Positions 41,901 to 53,300 of a DNA stretch of 64,000 nucleotides are shown one piece after another. The translations under genes were made by a program, and so were the position numbers. Source of the stretch: Epithemia pelagica (lineage: Eukaryota; Bacillariophyta; Bacillariophyceae; Surirellales; Surirellaceae); contig OX337237.1 of NCBI GenBank assembly GCA_946965045.2, positions 1,426,001 to 1,490,000 of the forward strand. The letters run 5' to 3'. The first letter of the stretch is position 1. Each line of letters opens with the position of its first letter. The notes under the pieces were generated by a model. That model did no database searches. It worked only from the letters and a program-made list of their open reading frames with translations, and had not been told where the DNA came from.

Positions 41901-43276
41901 GTCTCCTCTAGACTCTGGACCGTTCGGCCTTTTCTCTAAAATGACAAAGATATCCTATACTGGAACGTTTGACTGTCGAGGGCTGGGCCACGTTTGACCG
42001 AATAATAGAACGCGAGAGGGAACAGAGCCGGGCAGCTTTCAAGATCAAAGCTTGTGCCTCATGGAACGACACGAACTCGGACCAGTCGGTTCATTGGCTC
42101 TTTGTCGGACTCTCCACAAACGCGGGCAATCATCACGGAGTGAGTGAAGTGCAGTGTGCATCAGAGCTAGATAGAATACAGACAGCTACAACGACGAAGC
42201 AACTTTAGTAACAAGGAGTCGCAACAACAACTCTGCCGTAGTGCATAAAGGCCAGTTCGAGAAAAGTGTTTACAACAAAGTCGTGGAACTCGACCTACTT
42301 GGAACTATGCAGGTCTGTCTTTCGGGAGTCACCTCTCTACTGTCGTTGTGAAGACAACCGAATGGGTTTCAATGATGGTGGTAGCGCAAGAGCCCTCGGG
42401 TTGTGTTGTCAAGAGCTTCTTGGCAGGACCAACATGGGTGTACAGTGTGGCCAATGGATCCTGAACCAGTCAGCAAAAGCTCTCAACCTTGTGCGCACTG
42501 GTTTGCTTGAAGGAAACCAGGTTGCCGACAGATGCAACACATGTCAACACTAAGGGAGCTGGTTTCACAACCAACCTGTTGTCCAGCGGCGTCGAAGCCG
42601 ACATGAGAGAATGGAAGGCTCGAATCAAACATTCGTCGAATGGGGAGATAGAACTGGACTCACCACCCACATGTAAGCTCAGTGAGAGTGGCCTCGTCCC
42701 AACCAGTTTCGTCGTCGAGGTGGCTCTCCATGAAAGGTTGTTGGACGAGTTCGACCGGTTGCTTGGTTGTGGGTACCATGGTCTTGGCACACCTGTTTCA
42801 ATACCTGAACCAGAGCCGTCAACACTTGAATCAAGGGGACGAGTACCAACGGAATAATGACGTATTGCAAGCCCCCGATGACAAGTTCCAGAAATGTCGA
42901 CTGTAGATTGTTTGACGCAGTGGAAGGACACAACATGAGAGGAGATATGAAGGTCTAGTTCGTACCACAGTGCTTGTTGTACTTACGAATACATCGTCCT
43001 GTTTCTTCTTCTTGTTCCGAGTTCCATGACCCTCGGTGCGACCTCCAGTCTTTTTCCGTGCAAACATGAACTACTACTTCTAGAATGGCCTCGAGCTGTG
43101 GAACTGTAATGATCCGTTGTTGTTCTTTCTTTGGTATTGCTTCAACTTTCAATGGGTTGTCTTGTGTTTTGTGTTGAGATGGAGAGCGTCTTGACGTTCT
43201 GTTCCGGATGAGACCGCCATTCCCATTTGTCCAACACACTTCTTTCCAAGTCACCCCAAGGACCATGGAAAAGCCC
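41901..43276. other. Intergenic region with ambiguous open frames
   Basis: Several short frames overlap here. A minus-strand set (43266-42955, 43067-42831, 42936-42679) includes one hydrophobic segment (YVIIPLVLVPLIQVLTALVQ), but joining them would need a 32-base intron, which is too short to trust. A plus-strand frame at 42489-42857 is charged and has no domain. No gene is called. Confidence 0.3.
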
Positions 43277-43885
43277 TAAGGGCTGGGTAAGCCGATCCAT
43301 GTTCGGCTAAGTAGGCTCAGTACATTAACCTACGTAGTACTATTTTCGTCTGTGTAAGAAGTGGGGCGGATGGTCTCAAATTGAAAACTTGCTGCCACGA
43401 GAAACAATGCAAATTGGAAGCCATCGCTCGACAATGGTGGAAGCCATCACCCCCATGGCCATAACTTCCTCAATAATAGAGCTTGCCTCGACCGCTTTGA
43501 CAAAAAGATTATTTACTACTAGAGTGACTATGCTTTCAATTCGGTCGAGTCAGCATTGAAAAATGAGTGAGTTAGGGCGGTCGTTCGATTTCATCAGTGC
43601 AGAAAAATGAGCGTATCTTTTCAGCCAACTTGGCAAATCTTCTGTAATTTTACACAACAATTTCAAAGGTAAAGGCAAAGGACTTACGGTGGTTGGTTGT
43701 TTATGCGATGCATGGGTGAATGCATACGGCGTCACCGGATCTCGCCATCATTGTCGAGCGTTTTTGCATTTTTTTGAACTTCCGACCATTTCCGTCGTGA
43801 CGTGTACTATGTGATTTTATGTACTCAACGTAGGTTTTGTACTGAGCCTACCTAGCCGAACATGGATCGGCTTACCCAGCCCTTA
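43277..43885. mobile_element. MITE with long terminal inverted repeats
   Basis: 609 bases with inverted ends of about 47 bases that match except for one base (starting TAAGGGCTGGGTAAGCCG). Further in, ACCTACGT(A/T)...AGTAC recurs in inverted form. Each arm itself can fold, as GCCGA and TCGGC face each other around a short loop. No coding capacity. A target duplication is not obvious. Confidence 0.82.
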
Positions 43886-44022
43886 GAGCGTCGACCTGAC
43901 ATTCCGTCATTAGTCAAAAAGAATCCCGCTCAAGTGTGCAATCTGGTCGTCGGAGTCTGACATTTTTGGCAGCAATCCCGAATTTGATGCCACCGCGCGC
44001 CGCGCGAAGGTCCCGCTCTCAA

Positions 44023-44094
44023 CACGCGGGTCGGTCTGCTTATTAGTCCTGGCCCATCTACAATATGGCGTGTGCCAGATGCTCGCCGGCGCAC
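44023..44094 (+). promoter_or_regulatory. Upstream block shared with 63383-63449
   Basis: Shares CACGCGGGT, TTTAGTCCTGG (TATTAGTCCTGG here) and GCTCGCCGGCGCAC, in the same order and spacing, with the block upstream of the gene at 63812. Here it lies 272 bases before the ATG at 44366; a GTTATAA motif follows in both cases. It may be a shared promoter or 5' region, or a dispersed repeat. Confidence 0.45.
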
Positions 44095-44365
44095 AAAGAA
44101 ATATCCATGCTCCGCGCCTGATAACATACAATATTGTACCCCCTAATACAAATAAGGTCTACGAGAAATTTCTCCTCTTGCTCGCGCGTTTGTTCGTGAC
44201 TGGCGTTATAAGTAGTTCCCGTCATTGACGCCAGGGCAGTACAGTACCCAGCCCTTACCTTACCTGTGCTTCTGCACGACCAAACCATCGCCCGGCCCAC
44301 CCAAACGGTTTTGGGTTTTGGCCCTTCCAAAATATGACCCGAAAGCAAAAACCGTGACATCGACC

Positions 44366-47089
44366 ATGGTCTTTTTGTTTTCTTCCTTCTCCCGGTGTGG
44401 ACGACTTGTGTCGTGGATGCTTGGTCTGTGGATTTTGGCGTATGCGTATCAGAATCATGTTGCTGAGGCATTTTGCCTTCCTGGATCCAATCTACAATCC
44501 TTTGTGGAAGGACAAAAGTAAGTAGTAGTTGGTTGTACCAAAGATTTGGTGTCGTCGTTTTGTTGAGTGGTGACAAGTGGTTTGTCCCTCTTGTATCCTT
44601 TTCCACCATGTCTCTTCCTTGGACTAATGTTTCTGTGGCTTGGCATGGTTTCTTGTTCTGGCATGACTTATTACAAACTTTACACTTTACTATCACTCGA
44701 ATGATTCGATCATTCTCGATCGTCTACTGCACTGTATCAACGAATCCAACTCTGCTACAACAAACTTATTTGTTGCTATATTGTGTCTACAACTCAACGC
44801 AACAACAACAATAGAATTCTTTTCGCAATAAGGAGTTATGGAGGCTCTACCAACAACGAGGGGGGAGAGGTTGGAGGGGACAATGACGGAACCCGCCCAG
44901 CTAAAAAGAACCGAAAAGTGACCATAAGGAAGACACGCCAAATCTTGAAAGCTAGCTTTCCGAATCCACCAGAGGACAGCAAAACACTTGGTAACTACTT
45001 GGAAGACACTTGGTTCAAGACAAATATGTCACAAGAAGAAAAAGACTATGTTCGAAGTCAATCGATCAAAATCTTGAGAATACTTTCTAACTTGTCAAGT
45101 GTTCAAGACTATTTGAAGATTAACTTGGCACACTTTTTGAGAACAGGAAAAGTAATTCCTATGGATTCTTCCCCCAATGAATCCCAGAGAGTGGCCTTGA
45201 TCGACTTTGACATCAAAAACAACGCTATGTTTTACAAACGAGACTTCAATGCATTCAATGCTCGAGTGGAAGAACTTTTCAAATGGAACGACTCCGCAAA
45301 AGACGAGTACATGGCTCCGTATTTTCCGCTCATCCAATCGAGTGGAACTGGCAAGACCAAATTACTTCACGAATGCAAGAAGATGTTTAACAGTGACAAT
45401 CAAAGCGACGTTCACTGCGAACTTATTCTGTGCCATTATGGCCAAGGTGCAAATTCATGGGGCAGTGACATTTTCTCCCAGACGCTGGACGTCAAATCAA
45501 TTGGAACAACCAAAGATGACCAAGAAAGGCTGTGGAAGAAGTTGGATGGTTTTGTGAAGAAGGCAAGAACGAAAAAGGTCGTACTGCTATTTGACGAGTC
45601 CCAACACCTCATCAACAATGGTGATGGGTTTTATTTTCGAAGCATACGATGGTGGCTTCGAAAAGAACGAAATGAACATAACATTGTTGGCGTATTTGCG
45701 GGGACAAGCACGAGTTTGGCAAACTACTTTACGGAACCACCGCAGAATTCATACTACTCAAGAGATGCAAGAGCAACATACAACTCGGGCCAAAGATTGT
45801 ATGCTCCATTTTTCGAAATCACAACGAATGGACTTGTTTCAATAACCAATGGTTCCGAATTCGATAAAAAATCTTCTACAGAGTTTGATGTTGCAGTCCA
45901 ATATGGGCGCCCGTTGTTCGCTCGGATGCATCTAAAGGGTGATCTGAAAGATGCGTTGAACGCAATTTTACTTAGGATGAAAGGTGGGAGCTACAAGATT
46001 GAGTTGGAGAACGTGAGCTCTTGTTTTTCAATTTTGGCAACGCGTCTGCAAATGGGCCAAGTTTCATTTGATCTTGCGTCAAAACAAGTGGCTTCGGGGT
46101 ATGCCCATCTCACTCATTTTGACCCGGAACAACCAACAGTCGCAGATATTGCGTACCTGCCGGATCCGGTATGCGCATGGCTTGCCATGTCCCAAATGAT
46201 TGAGAAGTGCATGTCCTTTGGCGGCTTTTCTCAACCTCCTTCTTTCTGGTCCGAATTTGCCATCAAGATGTATACGTCTGCATTGTGTCGTGCTGAAAAG
46301 GGAGATGTTGGTGAAGTCGCTGCTGCCTTTTACATGCTGGCTTGTGGAGACGAGTTGCGCTGGGAAAAATCACAAAATCTCTTGCATCTCTCTGTTCCAC
46401 TTGAGAAATTTATCAAAAGACTACAAGGCAACGATGATGGTTCATCTAGCGTTGATAGCACTGGAGAAGCAAGCGTCAATTTTATCCAAGTGTGTCGTAA
46501 TTATTTGCGTTACAGCCTGAAAGAACTGCAGGAGAGTGGCCTATTGGAGCACTGGTATCGAGGTGCAAGGGCATCCTATGCGTATGCCTCTTGCCCGGCT
46601 TACGACCTGGTGATACCTGTGCGATACAAACACAATAATCATGATCACTATTGTCCCATGCTAGTGAGTGTCAAGAATCGACTGTCGTACACTCCCGGGC
46701 AACGCCAGAGTGCAGTCAGCGCCATGAAAGAGGTGTTTAAGGGCGCTGGCATCAAAACTGGGTTGTGTATTCTCTTACTGATTGGCCTTGAGGATCCATT
46801 GCAAAACACCTTACCTGATATGAATTTTTCGCACAATGCAATTTCGACATTGATAATCGAAGTGCCAGCCGATGACCGTTTTGGAGCGACCAAGCTTGCT
46901 GTATGTTCCACTTGTGGAGGAGGGGAAAAGTCGGAGGTAATGGCATCTCATTCAGAGGTTGCATTGGGAAGTGGGAACAGGTTCGGACGGTTGCTACGAA
47001 GCAAGACAACGAAAAAGATGCCATCGTCAAAGTTCTTGCAAGAGATAGCGAAGGGCTTCGAGGACGCCTTGCGAGAAAGTGATATCTAA
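44366..47089 (+). CDS. Crinkler/RHS-like P-loop NTPase with C-terminal nuclease-like domain; possible signal-peptide first exon
   Basis: The main frame starts at an ATG at 44783 (768 residues). It has a P-loop, SSGTGKTKLL (45341-45370, first Gly of the classic motif replaced), a Walker B strand VVLLFDES (45579-45602), and a long helical region. Toward the end are AYDLVIPV and, after a spacer, MLVSVKNR, which look like the core of a PD-(D/E)xK nuclease fold. This NTPase-plus-nuclease layout is that of Crinkler-type effectors and trypanosomatid RHS proteins, thought to derive from mobile-element proteins. A second model adds exon 44366-44517, a signal peptide followed by AFCLPGSNLQSFVEG, which resembles the mature start of TM9-superfamily proteins. 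Its donor GTAAGT at 44518 and an AG at 44813-44814 join in frame. The acceptor lacks a strong pyrimidine tract, so the splice is unproven. Confidence 0.7.
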
Positions 47090-47152
47090 ATACTCTCCTA
47101 TTGTAGTATATAAGAAGAAGAACAGAGCATATCACCTCGCCATTTCTACTAT

Positions 47153-48439
47153 TTGCATAAAGCGTTGGTCGTTAGCCAATTTGAAACTTTTCTTGCCGGC
47201 GCCCCCTACGGCACCCCTCGGTATTGGGATTCTCCTATCGATCCAAGTTGCAGCAACCAGATCAAGTTGGACCGCAAGAATGGGTCGATGCGTCAGGAAT
47301 ATCAGTACAAGACGCTTTCCGTATCCACCTCGTTGCTCGTAGCGTCGCAGCATCAGCAGCATTTGTCCTCTGTTTCGGCAGTCTATTACGATCCAAACAA
47401 GAATCACGACCATAACCAGCCAGTATCCACCACCTTGGATTCGTCGCATGCTCATCGACCGGTGCATTCTACAACCTTGGCGGAAACCATGGGATTGACC
47501 GAGAATGATGATGATGACAATAATGATGATGACAATAATGATGAGTATAATACGGAGGACGACACACCAAAGATTTTGCCCAGAAAAAGAAGGCTCCCAT
47601 TGTCATTTTGGGTTGTGGGATTTCCTGATTGGGTACGGAATCGGCCGCGCACGAACCCCCTCTTGGATAAGGACGACACGACGAACGGTGATTCAAGTCG
47701 ATTGCAGTCCGCACATTGTGCAACTGTGGAGTATTTCGCAAGACAATTCCATTCACGCTGTACTCGACAAGGGATTGATGGATCCCTTGTCTCGTACCTA
47801 TGCCCATCACACGATGGACGATCGAAACAGGTCCAAGATATTTTTCGAGCCGTCCATTGCGTCTAGAAACCCAATGGGTATTATTGTGTCTGGTCCCTGC
47901 CGCAACCCGAATTCTTGTTACCCTTGTTGGAACAAGAAAACCTCATTCAACCCACTTCCGACCATGAGGATGATACCGACAATGACTGGAACGCAACGGG
48001 GGAGTTGTCCCAGGAGGAGGATCCTCGTCGTTCCATGTTTTCTCCACAATATCTGGATCGTCCATCCATGCCCTCGCCACCACCCTTGTCCATACAACAA
48101 CAACAACAACAACAAGAACGACTCCAAAACACGTATCGCAATTATCAACCCTTGGCATCCCTGTCATTATCCTCGTCATCCACCCATTCTACCACGATTC
48201 CGACGCGCACGCCTCGCAATCCCATGACAGGCAAACCCTACTTGTGGCAACGCTTGGACATTCGCCATGATATTACCAATCAATTCCTCTTGTATCGGTT
48301 TCAAAAGGCGGCTGCCAGTGATCCCTTTTCGACGACGACACGTCGCGGAGGTGGTGGTGGTGCACAACCACCCTCCTCCCGCTTGCCACGCCATTCGGCT
48401 CACAACAAGAACAACCATCGACAACGACGACGAGCTTGA
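47153..48439 (+). pseudogene. Hypothetical gene, frame interrupted (pseudogene or unplaced intron)
   Basis: One plus-strand frame is open from 47153 to a TAG at 47864-47866 and again to 48439. The second part has coding features (Gln run, LASLSLSSSSTHSTTIP, PYLWQRLDIRHDITNQFLLYRFQKAA). Between about 47224-47415 and 47700-47880 other frames look more coding-like, so either short introns or frameshifts are present. No domain is recognised. Confidence 0.35.
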
Positions 48440-49025
48440 GAAAAAACACCAACAACAACACTGTCAATCCAAGATGGTGAACATGACTCTTGGGTGCGTG
48501 CGTGTGGTGCTCAAGCTGGAACCAGTGTTTCTCGCGAAACACAGAGCTTGCGCGCGCGCAATCAAAAAGGCCGCTATGGATTACCCCCAAGTAGGGGTGA
48601 GTGGTCGCATGTGTGTCGTGCTTTTGGTGTGAAAACTCTTACTCACCCCCAAGGCGCGACCTCTGCGCTCCCAGTACTGACACAAACCTCCAAACCACCA
48701 ACTGCATTCATCGCGGCAATGGAGATATGGAGCCGTGCTTAGGGATCCTACAATGTCTTCTTCGTCGCACAAACGCCGTCGCATCTCCCAGAAATCCATT
48801 AGGAAGCTACATGCTTCCCGTGGCATGGCCATTCCTCCTGCATCCGAAGCAAAACAAGAATCAAGTGATCCTATCGCCGACATTGCATCTCACCTTTCTT
48901 ATTGTCACGTGTTGCATTGAATGGATCAATGGACATTGAAACCACTCACCAAACATTGGACTTCTCTACAGATCACTTAAGCTTGTCGACCTGCATAACG
49001 CATGGCCGAACAGCCATTAGTCTCA
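48440..49025. other. Intergenic, no gene seen
   Basis: Short overlapping frames only. Confidence 0.3.
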
Positions 49026-50077
49026 TCATGCCACAGTAGGAGCATTTACTTGTCCTTTCAATTGACACAACTGACAAATGTTATGATACGAGACATTTCT
49101 ACTCATAAACATTGCTAATTTGATTTTGTTGAGACCCTTCTTGCTATTCCTGTCGTCATCCATCCACTCCATTTTCATTTCTTCGCTTACATGAAACATG
49201 TCCAAATCATCGTCCATAAAGCTGCACACGGAGGCTCCCAAATCAGAGCTAGCAAAAGCCGAGAAAAGCGCCCAGACGGTGGGAAACGACGTGAAGGTTC
49301 CAGCATCTCGTCCCATAGGACCACAAATGGCAGTTTCCCAATCACAGAGAATCACATTTCCACTCGGTCCAAACACATTTCGTAGTCATTTTCAGTAGTT
49401 TTACATTTTGTTTCGACCAAAATGTTAAACGGATGGCTGTCTCTATGACAGAGTGACTCTCTCACTTCCATGATCTGATGAGAATATCTGTCTACCACAT
49501 TGTCAATGGTTCATTGTCCCACTTCCTTGAGTAAGTTCATCAAGGCATCACAGTCTTCGTCCAGAGACATGGTGGGTTTGGTGAAATGAAGTTTTACCAT
49601 GGAACAGACAGACAAAAGGGCGCTTCGCCCACTGTCGTTCCATTCTTGGTCCACTCCGGTAAGATTGAGAATGGCAAAAGCCTCGGCCGCCTTGTGCACA
49701 ATTCTCTCACCTACTTCCGCATCGATAAACTGACTGGCCCATTGTTCTTCCATGTTGGTTGCCCAGCACTTGGCAAACATGAACTTAGCATCATCCTCCA
49801 CATCCAAGACACAGAACAAGTAGGACGAGACAACTGGAAACGGAGCGGCGTCTGCTTCGTAGCCAATTTGATCGAGCTTTTGTAGGGTTTTGTATTCACT
49901 CAGGGCACGTTCGATGTCAAACTCAAAGTTGTGATCCTTATCCCAAATGGTGTGTGGGAGATACAGCTTGGTACAAATGACAAGGTCGTCTACTGCATCC
50001 TCATCCTGTTCCTCTCCTTCGTTAGTACTATCAGTCTTCGAACCAAACACTTTGTACTGGGGAAGGGTGGTGGTACT
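49026..50077 (-). pseudogene. APH/methylthioribose-kinase-like phosphotransferase, 3' part of a disrupted gene
   Basis: Minus-strand coding sequence continues from the fragment at 56263-56585 across the copia insertion. It reads in frame from 50077 to a TGA near 49511. After the TGA the same frame gives the catalytic loop LCHRDSHPFNIL (HxDxHxxN of the APH/choline-kinase fold), then shifts frame near 49375, after which GNVILCDWETAICGPMGRDAG supplies the metal-binding Asp and a GPMGxDxG block like methylthioribose kinases. Three lesions (insertion, stop, frameshift) mark it as a pseudogene, although tiny introns could in principle remove the last two. The family phosphorylates small molecules; the substrate is unknown. 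Confidence 0.7.
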
Positions 50078-50300
50078 TGTTGAAACTCAAATAAACCGTG
50101 CCGTAAAAGCAACTCTTTATAGGCTTATTGATCTACGTAAACTCCATTGAATGAGCTCTTGCTCAGTTTCGTTGTCATAGCGTTGCTTTTGCCACGTCGC
50201 CTAACCACAGTCCAAAGATTCGCATCTTGTCCTTCTTCCTTGTCCTGTTTGGTCGCGCCTTGGTCCTCCATGACTACCGGTTGCTCGTCTATCCTCAACA
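50078..50300 (-). repeat. 3' LTR of copia element 2
   Basis: 223 bases, identical to 56040-56262. It also codes for the last 58 or so residues of gag-pol, whose stop is at 50125-50127. Confidence 0.93.
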
Positions 50301-53300
50301 CACTCCTTTGTGCTGAGGAATGGTATTTACTATCCGGAAGCACATTCATGATGATATCGCGCAACTTGTAGAACATTTGACCCTGAAGGGGCTTCGTGAA
50401 AAAATCGGCTATCATATCCTCGGTGGGACAATACTTGACTGACAACTCTTTTCTCCGAATACAGTCTGTGATATAGAAATATCTGAGGTTGATATGTTTG
50501 GTCCGCTTTGTACTTGACAAGCGTCCATTCTTGGCGAGCAGGATACTGCTCTGATTGTCCTGATGTAGGACAACATCTTGGACTGCATGTCCTTGAGCTT
50601 GAATAAAATTCTTTGTCCAAATAATGGACGGGAGGACGTCATGAATCCCAATCAATTCACATTCCGTGGAACTACGCGCCACTAACTTTTGTTTGGATGA
50701 CGCTGTAACCACTGCTCCTCGACCCAGGGTCATATATCCACCTGTTTGCCCTTTGAAATCTGGGTGAACTGCATAGGACGCATCAACCCACCAGTGGATA
50801 GGAAAGTCCTTTGTACCCTCCAAACGGAGAACCAAGTCCTTGGTCGATTGCAGGTATTTCAACACTCGGCCCAGTTTGCGACGATCGTCTTCATCTGGTG
50901 CCATAACTCGAGTACTCAAGAAAGCCACCGCAGTCCGAATATCAGGCCTTCCACGCTGTGCCATATAGGCCAATTGCATTGTGATACTGTGGAATTCGTC
51001 GGCGGCTGTTGAATCCAAAGCTTTCGCTTTGGGATTAATGTGATACAAATGTTTGGCAGCGGGACTTCTGGCTTTTCCAATGAAACACTTGGGTAAATCC
51101 GTCAGAACAGTCTCCAGATAGGATCGCATGTCCACTTGTACGACCCCATCGTCTCCGTAATCCAAAAACATTCCCAAATAATCGTGGCGGATTCCCTCTG
51201 ATACGGATATCTCCCCCAATTGGCCGAACTCGGCCTTGAGGTCCTTGACGAACTGTTGAACGACCTCGGCATCAACATGCGAAATCTTCAAGTCGTCTAT
51301 GTGCCAAGTGACGGTTAATTGTTTGTTGTTTACTTGTTTGTTTGCGACGCACGAGTCATATGGATTCATTATGAACCCCCAACTTTTCAAGACTGCAGAC
51401 AATTTCTCCCAGAACAAACGCGCCGCCCTCAGTGTTCCATAGAGTGCCTTAAGCATCTCTACATAGATAACGGGTTGCCCTTTCTCATATGTCACGTAGG
51501 GTTTGTACATGTCATAGTCGACTTCCAGCAACAGTTCCGCCATGAGACCATCCAGACGCATATAGACGTCGGGGTCCATGTCGGAATGCATGAATGCCCC
51601 TGGAATATCTGCAACAATCACCACTCGGCGTTCTAAAGCATCAATAACTGCGGTGATGAAAACAGCTTCGGTTGCAACTGTCGGTGAGGCTGACTGGCTC
51701 TTTTCAATGTATGACCTTTGTTTCCGGCCATCAGCACATCCTCTCCCCTTGATCTTGCCACAACGCTTCCGCTTAAGGAACATCAAATATCCTAATGCTT
51801 GTTGGATCTGCTCCCATGAGAGGTCTGATTTGTGCACGGCCTTTAATACGCCACGATCGTGTAATTGTTGTATCTCAATTTTCACTGCGGCAACTCCTTT
51901 GTCACCGAATAGCTTAATGCCTTTCTTCATTGACATCTGAGGAGTCGCCAGATTGGTTTCAGACGCAACAAGATACAAAATGCCTTCACGCAAATACCCA
52001 TCGTATCGTCCGCTTGCCAATCTATCGACGCATGCAAACGAATGGCCATATCGGTAGGCGTAACTGCGTGCCCTGTTCGGCCGCAGATTGTAGCGTTGTT
52101 GTTGAGCTGGTGCTTCGTCTGCAACAGGCTCTATTGCTGGCTCTTGAGCTGGTGCTTCGTCTGCAACATGCTCTGGCTCTGGCTCCAAGATCAATGGCTC
52201 AACTTGATTGGGATCCACCACAGCTTGATTGCCCTCATCGTCATCAATGTCTTCCTCTTCCATATCATCTCCACCGGCTAGCTCCCCTCCATCCTGTTCA
52301 TCTCCATTAGATCCATCCTCCGCATCCATATCAGCCACGTGATCACCATCATCATCCATCGGATTAGGTAGACCGACTTCTACCCCCACTCCTTGGATTT
52401 CCACTCCTTGGTTTTGCTGATGGTCCATCCCTGGGTTGATTACTGGGTCATCAGCTGGTGGCTCTGCCACTAATTCGTCGTCGTCTTGTACATCTGCGTT
52501 CTCGAGTTCCTCGTCAACGATGTCATCGTCGTAGCGGAGGTCTTCATCCTCATCGTCGATGTCATGATGATAAGAAGCATCGTCATCCTCATTTATGAGA
52601 ATGTTCTCGTCATCTAGCCACAGTACACGATTATCCCGGTTTCCAAAAGCGAGTCCCGGCTGCATTTGTTGTGCTGCAGCTAGATCAGAAACTCGTTGGA
52701 TCACCTCTTGGGGCATTGGAAGGGGCGTGGCGTGGTTCCGAGTAATGACGCGACCGCTTGCGAGACTAAGGAAGTAATAACTACCTTGTCGATTTCCCGT
52801 AGGTCTCAAAGCTAGAGCACCAACGGTTCGGGGTGCCATCGAGTTGTCGTGCTCCTCATGGCACTGGACATATTCGCCAAACTCGAAGCGGCAATGTTTA
52901 GCATAGTCAATGTTTTCGCCAGTAACCAGCAGTCGCGGACTCTCGGTTGTTGAAATGCCGAGGCGATGTGGGAAGCTGTTTAGCCAAAAGACTGCAAATT
53001 TCGCGAGCTCAATGATCATAATTTTGGGTAGGGTGATGAATGGCAGTGTATTGAAAACACATCGCATTCGTTCTTTAACTGTGCGAATGTATCGCTCCAC
53101 ATCTCCCACATGTTCGTCACGAGCTGTCGAGTTGATTGTTATGCCAAGAAGTTGCATCTTGGTTCTCATTTCATCGCTCGTAAATGCTCCATCAGCAAGG
53201 ATCATTCTCGGTCTAAGACCCCCCCTTCGATAAAGAGCAATGATTTTGCGCAAGGAGAGGATGATCTTGTCGTCAGTGGTGCTTGCCAGTGCGTCGATTG

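Noticed and set aside
42679-43266. A two-exon membrane protein gene on the minus strand
   Set aside because: The only splice sites that join the pieces leave a 32-base intron, too short to be credible.
49505-49545. The TGA in the kinase-like gene as a selenocysteine codon or tiny intron
   Set aside because: No selenoprotein family match at that position, a second frameshift follows, and the gene is split by a transposon; decay is simpler.
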